From Ricordea florida (taxonomy: Eukaryota; Cnidaria; Anthozoa; Corallimorpharia; Ricordeidae): a stretch of 64,000 bases of DNA. The notes beneath the pieces are model-generated. The model saw only the letters and a program-made list of their open reading frames with translations, had not been told where the DNA came from and made no database searches. The translations under genes and the position numbers were made by a program. The stretch lies in contig OX453278.1 in the NCBI GenBank assembly GCA_949710005.1, positions 4,237,501 to 4,301,500 of the forward strand, read 5' to 3'. Positions within the stretch are counted from its first letter, which is position 1; every line of letters begins with the position of its first letter. Of the stretch, positions 54,877 through 64,000 are shown in pieces.

Positions 54877-55690
54877 TGCACTTTGTGTCAAAACAAAAAA
54901 AAAAATGGGCTTTTGTTTAAGAATTTGTTATTAATATTTTCATAGTTCGAACTTTCGCGGTACACAGCTGTTTTATACTACCTTACGCGGCGAAACCGAG
55001 AGGTAGGCATGCAGTGAAAATAGAGATGTTAAACTTTAAAGTCACTGCGGATGAAAACGTAGAGAAGGATTTAACCTTCGCACTTTTATGCATCTTTAAA
55101 CAAATGCAATTCAGCCCGAAAAACAAAATTGGGCTTGATCGCGTTCCAGCCTGTTTTTTGACTTCATATCATGTTTAATGTTCTATTCTTAATGTGATAA
55201 GCTGCTAGTCCCAGTTAGTAGTGATAAGAATTACAACTGGTTCTCCTTTTAGTTTATACAGGTAACGCCAATTTAAGATCACCATTAGTAAATTTAAGAT
55301 CACCAATAGTAAACTGCGTCCGTCAATATTCTTACACATTCTCCCTACTGGTATTGTGTAAAACGTATATGGACGAGTAAGGAGAATTTGTGTCTCGACG
55401 TTGGAAATAAAAAGGGAGATGGGCTCTTGCTATCAGTACCGTAACGGCTCCCACATTCTAATCAGCTCTTGACTATTTTCAGATAATGTATTGGTTTTGC
55501 GCTGAAGAAACAGCTCGATGCGTCGGTGGTTTTTAAGCCAATGCAACGTCAGCATTTTCTTTCTCGATAAACTATGAAGCGGTATCAATGCAAAAATAAA
55601 ACTAGAACTAGATGAGTTGTTAGTCTGTCTGTTTAATACGTAATTGTGTTTACAAGATACGATGGTTTGGCCGAACAATTCAACACAACG

Positions 55691-55855
55691 GCATGACAAC
55701 ACGATAGTCGGTCTACTGGATGCGATATTACAGCATGACAACACGATAGTCTGTCTACTGGATGCGATATTACAGCATGACAACAAGATAGTCTGTCTAC
55801 TAGATGCGATATTACGACACGACAACACGATTGTCCACCTTCCAGACATGATGTT
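55691..55855 (+). repeat. 42-bp tandem repeat, about four units
   Basis: GCATGACAACACGATAGTC-type units start at 55691, 55733 and 55775, with a diverged fourth unit. The reverse-strand Cys/Ser-rich ORFs here are products of the repeat. Confidence 0.8.
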
Positions 55856-56059
55856 TCGGCAATCTTTCTCAACAAAGCGTCAGAACGTCTGGACGACGTA
55901 ACGCCTTCGTCACCGTTCCAGGCAGGTTTAAGGCACTTGCGCGGCAGGACCACAAAATTAGTACGATGTTTGCCTGGGAAGCTGGTAACTAGCAGTGAGC
56001 CTCAAAATGATGCTCGCGCACTGGTTCCTCGTGGTCTGGCTTGAAATTCGACATGGCGG

Positions 56060-56240
56060 AATTGACTCTGAGGTGTAAATTAAACCCATGAAAAACTCAC
56101 TAGGCGTTAGCCCTAGTAAAGGGTATCAGAGAACCACATGAGGCAAAGAAAAAATTCTTATAACCTTGGTGGGAATCGAACCCACGACCTCCGGATTAGA
56201 TCTACCGTTGCTCTGCCGACGAAGCAACGAGGTCGGACAG
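56060..56240 (-). mobile_element. tRNA-headed SINE
   Basis: Antisense head at about 56168-56240 with box B GGGTTCGATTCCCACC and a box A-like region CGTCGGCAGAGCAACGGTAG. The body runs left with CCCTTTACTAGGGCTAACGC on the minus strand. Confidence 0.6.
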
Positions 56241-56395
56241 AGAAAGTCGGGGACGATAAAGGTGCTGAATCATACTGAATAGAAAGTAAGGGTACATCAT
56301 GTTGTGCCGCGTGGCACTGTGAACACAAATGGCGGTTTACGTACCACTTTAATTTACACTTCAGAGTTAATTCTCTGTTCCACTATTTCTGTTTA

Positions 56396-56676
56396 GGGAC
56401 GGACCATTAGAAAAGTGATGGGGGGGGGGGGGTGGGGAATTTTCAGCTTGCACGAATTTTTTTTTCGCTCACTGCTTGTGCAGGAATTTTTTTTCAGGTG
56501 AACCCCTCTGCACGAATTTTTTTTACTACGTGTGAAAAAGTCACAATTGGACCTTCCTTCTGCATGAATTTTTTTTTTTACCTTCTTCTTTGCATGAATT
56601 TTTTTTTGGCATTTTCCCTTGCATGAATTTTTTTTTGGTCCCCCCCCCCCCCATCACTTTTCTAATGGTCCGTCCC
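56396..56676. mobile_element. 281-bp MITE with 30+ bp terminal repeats and TTA target duplication (PIF/Harbinger-like)
   Basis: The left end GGGACGGACCATTAGAAAAG is exactly mirrored by CTTTTCTAATGGTCCGTCCC at the right, continuing into GTGATGGGGGG / CCCCCCATCAC. TTA flanks both sides (56393-56395 and 56677-56679). The interior has repeated GCA(T/C)GAATTTTTTTT units and no ORF. The 3-bp TTA duplication points to PIF/Harbinger. Confidence 0.85.
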
Positions 56677-58099
56677 TTAGTAACCTGGAGTTTCGATTAA
56701 CCTTGATACATGGATATTCATGAGTCATAAAATATTCATGAATTAAAGAAATATGAACGTATGATCATAAAATCAACGAAATTAAGGATATGGCCAAGGT
56801 TTATTTTAAACCTTGGGAAGGTGAAACGCATTATGACAACAATTTTATATAAACCTCACCTGTAATTCGCAAGGGAACGTTCTTGGCGTTCTTCCGATGG
56901 CGCTGATACGTTTCTTTCGAAAGGCGATTCTTTTAGTAATCAAACACTTCTTTCTAGGATATCCACTGCCTGTGAAAAAGCAGATTCTATCAACTCATCT
57001 AGTTCTAGTTATATTTTTGGCGTTGATACCGCTTCATAATAAACTGCTGTTTTGAGTGGGTTTTCCCATTTTTTGGCGCCACCCATCTTGACGGTAGTAA
57101 ATTCACACAAAAACTAGCAGCGCTTTTGTAGCAGTGCGAATGAGTCTCAGATTGTACTCATATGCAGAGAGCAGTTCTCAAATAATGTGCTCAACATGAA
57201 GCAAGCACTGCTCAAACAAATGTTTTGGCACTGCTAGTCAAATCAACGGATACTAGAACCAGCCAGATAATAGGGACTTCAAGCAAATCGCTACGGCGAC
57301 CTCTACTACGGCGGTCGCGGATGCGGAGTCCTAGGGAGAGTACGTCATCGTAGCTCGCCAAATTTCAACTTTAAACAAATTCGGTCCAAACAGTAACTAC
57401 GGCATTTCTTTCTCACTTGTTTTGGCTGTTATGACTTCCTTTAGAGAATCGAGAAATTTCATCTTTCTAATAGAGAATAGTGATCACTTGTCATGTGGTG
57501 AAATACTTGAGATAACGCTTCATATTGGTTTGGAAATTAAATTATAATTTATCAACAACAGAATTCAATGGTGGTCAAGTAAGAAAAAGGCCAGTTTAAA
57601 TATTTTATTTGCCAAGAAAAAATATTGACAGTAATTATCATCGGAGGGCGATTTCTGGGCAAAACAGAAAACTAAAAATGATGATCGCTAAGTTCGGAGC
57701 AAGTGATTTTTCTTCTTATGTACCGTATTTCACAATAAATCAACAAATTCAACGTTTTTGATATTTTATTCTTGTTTAAACAACCTTCAGTGACATTAAG
57801 CTTTATTGCTAACAGTCGTACTTACGGTTTTCGTCTGGCCTTCGTTTTCTCCGGCGGTTTTACGGCGGCCATGGCACACTCGAATCACACTCTGTTGTGG
57901 ATCAAAATCTCAAACTAAGAAAACGCAGGGAAACCTTATTTACTGGAAAACCAGAAGCCGCAACTACTTTCTTGATAAAGTGAAAAACAATCTATGATAG
58001 ATATGATCACCCGTATAATCAGTGCGCCCTCGTCAACTATCACGCGATAGAAATCTACGAGCTCATAATCTAACTGGTAAACAGAAACACGAGTGGAAG

Positions 58100-58130
<31 letters not shown>

Positions 58131-58314
58131 GAGCAGCAGGCGAGTGTTTCTACAGCTTTTTCGAGTTAAATGTTTAATAGAAACATGAATTCTAACCAAT
58201 CAGCGCGCATTTTTTGTTAGGACTGTTTTCTAAGTATCTTTAAAAAACTAGGATTTGAGAATTTGGACAATTTGTGTAATCTATATTTTTCAGCACTCAC
58301 ACAGACAAACCCGG

Positions 58315-58680
58315 AAAAAAGAAAATCCGAGTCCTCACAATAAGAGTCGAACCTACGATCTTCCGATCACTTGTTCGAACGATCTACCACTGAGGCATCA
58401 GAGACTGGATAAGCTTCATGCCACAAACACCTGTGTACTGCCAGTATGTGAATGTTAAAGTGAAATGGTTGTGAAGTGATAAAGATGAGTATATGTTTAG
58501 CTTCAAAAATTTGTGAAAGAGGCATTTTTCAGCACTGTCATGGGCATTCTCAGATAAAGCAAATACGAGTTTTCCCAACAGGAGTCAAACTTACGACCTT
58601 GCAGGCTCAAAAGATATCATCTTCGTTATTTAAAAATGTGAGAATTTACTTCGTGGAAATTGTAACATTAATCATTTGAA
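58315..58680 (-). mobile_element. tRNA-like SINE pieces in copy B
   Basis: Same arrangement as 49310-49660, with AGAGTCGAACC at about 58344 and the shared AATGTTAAAGTGAAATGG tail near 58450. Confidence 0.5.
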
Positions 58681-59043
58681 CGGTTGTAAAACCACTCTCT
58701 AGTAACCAAGTCGTTGCCTGAGCGATGTCTGAGCCGTTGCCAATGGAAGAATAAATTACACTCCTAGTTTAGGCTCGATTTCCGCCGCTCACTTGGGTCA
58801 GGACTTTCCTTGCCGAGTCGCACCTGCTGTTTTTAAGGTGATGTAATTTTTATATTTAGCCACCTCCCTATTATAACCCACCCCTCCCGAGCGCTAGAAG
58901 ACAAAATTCAGTCAGCCATCCTCTCCCCTGAAGAAAAAATATGCACAATTCCCTAGTGGGATAAACTTATTCACGTTTAAGAAGTTCAGCTTGTAATGTT
59001 ATCGCACCGTTGATTTGTGGAATGGCTTACATGAAATCATAAG

Positions 59044-59322
59044 TGAATATATATGAAAGACCATATATTTGAACTTACTCTGCAGTCTAAATATATGGTC
59101 TTTAATATATATATATTCATTTGCATTCTTCTCGGGTATAGAACGAACTCACAACATGACCAGCTCCCAGTTGGCTTAATAGCTCAGTTGGTAGAGCACT
59201 GCACCGGTTTTGTAGAGGTCATGGGTTCGAATCCCGTTAATGCCTGAGTTTTTTTCAGGCTTTAATTTCACAGCTTCTTAAGTTGTGTATATATCTGCGA
59301 TGATCAATCAATGTCATTACAT
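59044..59322 (+). mobile_element. Palindrome plus tRNA(Thr)-like SINE, copy B
   Basis: Counterpart of 50032-50310. The tRNA-like head at about 59172-59245 has box A AATAGCTCAGTTGGTAGAGC, box B GGGTTCGAATCCC and possible anticodon GGT. Differences in the acceptor stem argue against a selected tRNA gene. Confidence 0.7.
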
Positions 59323-59350
59323 GAAATCATGAGTTATGAGAATGTGGGTA

Positions 59351-59574
59351 GCGTGCAAGCCAGCTCTGCTGTAATATAGTAGTCTATAGTAGTTTGTATT
59401 TTCTGAGCGTGCAAGCCAGCTCTACTGTAGTATAGTAGTCTATAGCAGTTTGTATTTTCTGAGCGTGCAAGCCAGCTCTACTGTAGTATAGTAGTCTATA
59501 GTAGTTTGTATTTTCTGAGTGTGCAAGCCAGCTCTTCTGTAGTATAGTAGTCTATGGTAGTTTGTATTTTCTGA
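59351..59574 (+). repeat. 56-bp tandem repeat, four units (one unit in copy A)
   Basis: Units start GCGTGCAAGCCAGCTCT at 59351, 59407, 59463 and 59519. Copy A has a single related unit at about 50338-50385, so the array expanded after (or contracted since) duplication. Confidence 0.85.
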
Positions 59575-60564
59575 GTTCAGGGATCTTGCAATGCAAACGA
59601 GGATGAGAAAACTCTCGAATCTACAATCAAAAAAAATCTTTCAATACGGTGAACCTGTTATTCTAGATTTAGCTTAATCAATAAGCCTCTCCTCTGTAAT
59701 AAGCCAGCCCCCAAAGGCACCTTAGGCGCCGAGGTGGCTTCATAGGAGATTTACACGATATTCAAGTTACGACAGGTTCAGGATGGCGCAAAAAAAAAAA
59801 AATACAGGTGCGGCTAAAAACTCATTTTTTAACAAAACTCCCGGGGTCAATGGATTAATGCGTCCTTTTACTCAGATTTCAGTGTTTTCTTTTCTCTCAT
59901 ACAACCATGTTACTGCATTGTCTTCCCAAGCAAACTCTTAAACTGAAATTACGCAAAACAAATCTCAAAGCATTTACTACAACGTATTCGACTATTCGCT
60001 CGTGAAGTATATAGTAGTAAGAATTTCGTGTTGCAAAATATTTGGTTGCTTTAGCAAAAGCAGAACATTTCTAACCGTTTGATCGAAATTGATATGCGCA
60101 ATTGGCAATGAGACAAGAGGCAATTTCTAAATTTTCTGGGCAAAGTTCCCAAGAAAGTTATTTTTAACTTCAAATATATGTAACTGTTGTAATTACTCAT
60201 AAATCTTCCTTGTGTTGACAAAGGGGTTTGACAAACCAAGAGAAGAGTTTGTGAACAATCCCAAACAACTGTCTCAAATGGCAAATGATTCAGTAAAACA
60301 TGCATAACACACACATGTTCTTCTTCTTGCCGGCCTCTCTGCACTTTATGCCTCACTAGGAAGCTGACAAGAAACGTTAACAAATTTCTGCCAGAACACG
60401 TTTGTACACATCGAATATTTCGCGCATTTCTCAAGCTGCGCTAAGATCATAATTTCCTAATTTGGTTAAAATAATTCACTTCTCAATTACTGAACCAAGG
60501 CCTTAAACTTTTGGCTGCGTTTAGAATTCATCCTCAGATGCGACAAGCCGTCTAGCTGCGCACA

Positions 60565-63500
60565 ATGACGAGTCCTAGTTCATCCTCTCGTCTCCTGGTG
60601 GTATGTATCGTTGTTACGATTGTCAGCATTCTGCTTTACAGCGTTGGATTTATGTGGCTGCATATGGAATTGCAAGCTCACAAGCAAAGAATTCTGGTTC
60701 TTGAGCAAAAGGAAGGGAAGCTACCAACAACAACTGTAAAAGCGAAGATTCTCTCTACGGCAAAAGGTAAGTTGATTACTAGTGGTACCTTAATCATCCT
60801 AACATATAACAAGCAATCTGATTGGGCAGTAGAGAAGTTGGTTTGAGACAAACTTTTAATGAAGAACAGTAATTGATTGTTTCCGGGTTTGAGAAAGCGA
60901 TTGAATGCCTTGTTCAGTTAATCGCACTAAATTACTATATGATACGAGATCCATCGTTTTGAATTTCTGTTTTTGTTTTCGCACAAAAATAAAACACTCC
61001 ATAGGTAGTGACTTTAGGTAGATTACATGGGGAAGCTATGGATCTGTACAAAGCCAAAATGAGACTCTCTTCTTTTGTTCCAGAAGCATATCAGACGATA
61101 TGTTTTAGCTGTAGGAGGATAAATTTCTGCATATGTTTCTGTTGAGGCATGTAACCTTGATTGAGTGCCCTCTAGCTGCCCATCTTATCTTACCCCGAGA
61201 ATGATAAAATATCATGTTGTAACACCGTAACACTATATTCTTGAAATTGAAGTCTACAATTGAAATCAGCTGAGAGGTGAAAAAATCGAAGAAATTGGCC
61301 TTTAAAGAAATTTGATTAATTTTATCCTAATTAGAGACAACAACAAAAAAAAAAAGAAAACGCCGCGGAAAACCATCGTCCTTCAGAAGTGAGAGTCACT
61401 GATAGCTTTGCTTCCGGTTTAGGATAAAAAAACCAAATACTTCACTTCCGTGACCGTAGATTAGCAAACTGTATTCATTTTCAGGTCTTAAGAATCCCAC
61501 AGTGGCAACTCAGTCACTAGAAAGTAAGAGAAAAGTCAGAGCAGCACCACAAGATATGAACTTAACTCCACAAGTTAAAACAGAAATTGCCAGCACAGTC
61601 AACGCCGCTGTTAAAAAGACATGCACAAACAAGGGTCAGGTTTGTCTACAGGGTCCCCCAGGAGAACCCGGTCCACAAGGCCCTGTAGGTCCCCCGGGTC
61701 CACCAGGATCTCCCGATCCCCGGGAAATCCCGGAAAATCCCTTCCAACTGATCCAACGGCCCTACAGCCTTTTATGGGAGAGTCGGCAGAAATCATTTCC
61801 GCCCCAGGGATTGTTGTCACACCCGTGATCCAGACAGTCAGTGAGAACCAAACAGCTGCGTTTAAGTCTTCCCCTGATAAAGATTTAGATGTTCAGATCT
61901 CTTGGTCCAAGGAAGGAGGCTCTCTTCCCCCTGAAAGGCACTCTGTCATTAAAGGAGCTCTGTATCTTAAGAACCTGACTGCGAGTGACAACGGAATTTA
62001 CGTGTGTACCGTGCGCACTGACCTGTGAACGGCGCAAGCTTCTGTTACACTAAACGTCAAAGGTATGAATCAATTTGACCTCCTAGCTTCCATATCTTTT
62101 CTAAGTAAGACCTTTGTAGCAGGGAAGGAACAGTTACAACGTTTTTGGAACGAAATACTCCTTCACCACTGGGCATGGGGCATTGCTATTCTACTTGGGC
62201 AATGAGACCCAACAACTCAACTAGCGTACTAGAAAGGATGTTACTTAGTTCATTGAAACTCCAGCGAAGCTTTTGCTGCGCTCACGCGTGAAATATTTTT
62301 CAACAATCAAAGAGGAATTTCGTATGTTAGTTCAGCCACGTAAAATCCTCTATTTCCTTTGCCGATAATAAATTTTAATCTTTAAATTTTAATTTTTCTT
62401 TTTAATAAATTTTAATCTCCTGGCTTTAAAATTGTTCATGAGTAATATCGTTCGTATAACGAAGGAACCGTTAGGGTGCTTTTTGAGCCAAATACTCCTG
62501 CACTTTTGATGCAGCGCTGTCTTCTTTACGCTGACAATTAAGGGAGTAAGAACAGTCTTTTTAGTCAGTTGCTCATAAAAAAGTTAAGCGGGAAATAAAC
62601 ATACGACCAAATCCCACCAACAAATCAATTTACTAACTATGTGTTGAAAGCCAGCTATAAATAAAAAAATATTTAACTGTCAATCATTGCTTCCTCTTTC
62701 GTTAATTCGTTGATATCAATGTGTCTATAGGTCGTCCCCAGATCTCCCTCTTAGCGGGACCTGTTTATGTTGAGAGTGGAATGGATATTCAGCTTCCGAA
62801 ATGCAAGGTGACCGGATATCCGCCTCCGGTAGTTTCCTGGACAAAACTGTTCGACAAACTTCCCGCGGGAAGATCGTCTGTCCAAGGCCAAACTTTGACA
62901 ATCAGAAAAACAGAGAAGAAAGACACGGGGACATATATTTGTACTGTTTCAAACGCCATGGGAAGCTCTTACGCTATGACTTCTTTAGCCGTGAATGTCT
63001 TGCCGCGCTTTACAGAGAAACCCCCCGAAGAGATAGAACGTTACCTCGGGCAGTCAGTAACACTGAACTGTACAGCGGAAGGACAGCCTACACCAACAAT
63101 CACGTGGAGACGTTGTCAAGGAAACATATCACGTAATCACGTTCATGTGACAGGAGGGCAACTGAAGATAAACAGTTTAACAGCCAAGGACAGCGGTACT
63201 TATATCTGCTCTGCAGAGAGTGAGTTGGTACATGCGGAAACTGAAGTTCAACTGAAAGTCAAGATTGGTAAGTCGCGTTAGGCTATGTTGACATGAGAAA
63301 ACTCGCCAACAGCACGAGTTTTACACCAGGATGACTATTCGATTTTCGTTTCGTGTTTAAATGGTGGAGATTAAATACAAGTGGGAATTGAGTTCACAGT
63401 AAATTATTGCTTGAGCTAAAAACTAAAAGTAATACTGTATTGTACATCAAATTTCTATTCCTAACGCGTGATTGTGCAAGGTATATAACAACGTTAGTCG

Positions 63501-64000
63501 TACCATCAAAAGGTTATGGGGAATTCACTTTTTGAGCGTTAGTCCTTTGTAAGAGCAATACACGTTTTAATGATCTCATTTCATCTGTTTCTCTAGCGCG
63601 TGATTGTGCTGAGCTGTTTTCTGCGGGATTCAAGGAAAGTGGAGTCTATACCATTAATCCTGTGAACAAAACCAGTTTCAAAGTGTTCTGCGACATGAAA
63701 ACAGATGGCGGCGGTTGGACTGTGTTCCACAAACGATTCAATGGCTTCGTAGGATTCTACCGGGGATGGGATGAGTACAAAAATGGCTTTGGTGACGTGG
63801 CAGGAGAGTACTGGCTGGGAAATGAAAAGATTCACCAACTCACCGAGATTCCAACTCAGCTGCGAGTGGAAATACGAACTAAAACCGATGACTTTAAGTA
63901 CGCTAAATATGGTAACTTTACAGTGACTAACGAGGCATCTAACTACACACTGTTCGTAGACTCATATACTGGTAATGCTAAGGATAGGTTGACTTATCAT
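60565..64000 (+). pseudogene. Decaying paralogue of the collagen/Ig/fibrinogen-domain gene (3' partial)
   Basis: Exons correspond to 60565-60766, 61485-62062, 62731-63267 and 63597 to the window end. Exon 1 (membrane span) and exons 3-4 (Ig2, Ig3, fibrinogen domain) are open and almost identical to copy A. Exon 2 is damaged: one nucleotide is missing in the collagen segment (within 61712-61724), shifting the frame; a G-to-T change makes TGA at 62026-62028 at the end of Ig1; and the first Ig1 cysteine codon is now TCT (61867-61869). Full-length translation is impossible without skipping exon 2, which would change phase use. A promoter-side single-exon product or an internal start for exons 3-4 remains possible. 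Splice sites are conserved, except that the last acceptor was replaced (see the insertion at 63465-63609). Confidence 0.82.
63465..63609 (+). repeat. Insertion flanked by a 13-bp direct repeat at the last splice acceptor of copy B
   Basis: CGCGTGATTGTGC occurs at 63465-63477 and again at 63597-63609. The 119 nt between them is absent from copy A. The upstream copy follows CTAA (a dead acceptor), while the downstream copy follows CTCTAG, the acceptor now in use. The insert begins with AAGGTATAT, donor-like. Confidence 0.7.

Larger units (their letters stand above)
54877..58029. other. Spacer between duplication copies
   Basis: No gene supported. It holds the 42-bp tandem repeat, a SINE and a TTA-flanked MITE listed below. 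From 56680 to 58029 nothing is recognised. Confidence 0.55.
58030..64000 (+). repeat. Segmental duplication, copy B (continues past the window)
   Basis: Collinear with 49029-54876 at high identity in exons, introns and upstream SINEs. Differences include a longer 56-bp array, one intron insertion and several exon lesions. Confidence 0.88.

Noticed and set aside
55433..55953. Cys/Ser-rich minus-strand ORFs
   Set aside because: They come from the 42-bp tandem repeat read in several frames.
57806..58199. Short ORFs upstream of duplication copy B
   Set aside because: No domain, no conservation with copy A across the breakpoint, and no splice signals that fit.

Overview
This window looks like a cnidarian (coral or sea-anemone type) nuclear genome. 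It combines a spliced metazoan chromokinesin gene, small single-exon rhodopsin-family GPCR genes, a transmembrane collagen/Ig/fibrinogen-domain gene, many tRNA-headed SINEs and small inverted-repeat elements, and a large virus-like transposon of the Polinton/Maverick (adintovirus-like) class. The call rests on recognised families and gene style; no species can be named from the sequence alone.

Positions 1 to about 16.2 kb are a Polinton whose left end lies outside the window. In order it carries a protein-primed type B DNA polymerase (open at its 5' end), a TFIIB-like factor, a reverse-oriented DD35E integrase, a hexon-type major capsid protein, an A32/FtsK-like packaging ATPase, a run of small virion or membrane proteins, a minor-capsid-like protein, a large conserved C-terminally anchored protein, and two reverse-strand genes at the right end (one with a SAP-like domain plus Cys/His repeats). 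Three genes are broken: the integrase (in-frame TAA), the major capsid gene (frameshift near its 3' end) and the large 13456-14997 gene (in-frame TGA). Most other reading frames are open, so the copy looks recently decayed. Perfect 9-12 bp intergenic hairpins sit behind several genes, and a TTAAAG...TAAC pair precedes at least four start codons. Together with the TFIIB-like gene this suggests an element-specific transcription punctuation system.

Positions 16.4-38.2 kb hold a SINE and then a 31-exon KIF4-type chromokinesin gene (17324-37571, 1187 codons reconstructed): N-terminal motor, long coiled coil, C-terminal Cys-rich domain and basic tail. Its introns are full of SINEs, MITE-like inverted repeats, a mariner-like remnant with a paired-type HTH, and a 106-bp satellite found in two separate introns.

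Positions 39.4-49.0 kb hold a small cluster of class A GPCR paralogues: two intact (39403-40335 and 42815-43774, plus strand), one frameshifted (46427-47412, minus strand) and one degraded relic (about 48.6-49.0 kb). LINE, MITE and simple-repeat debris lies between them.

Positions 49.0-64.0 kb are a tandem segmental duplication with a unit of about 9.1 kb. The first copy carries an intact four-exon gene (51397-54876, 639 aa) for a type II membrane protein with a short collagen segment, three Ig domains and a fibrinogen-related domain, an architecture suited to a recognition lectin. The second copy (60565 to beyond the window end) is a decaying paralogue with a 1-nt deletion, a nonsense codon, a lost Ig cysteine and a remodelled last intron. 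A TTA-flanked MITE and a 42-bp tandem repeat lie between the two.
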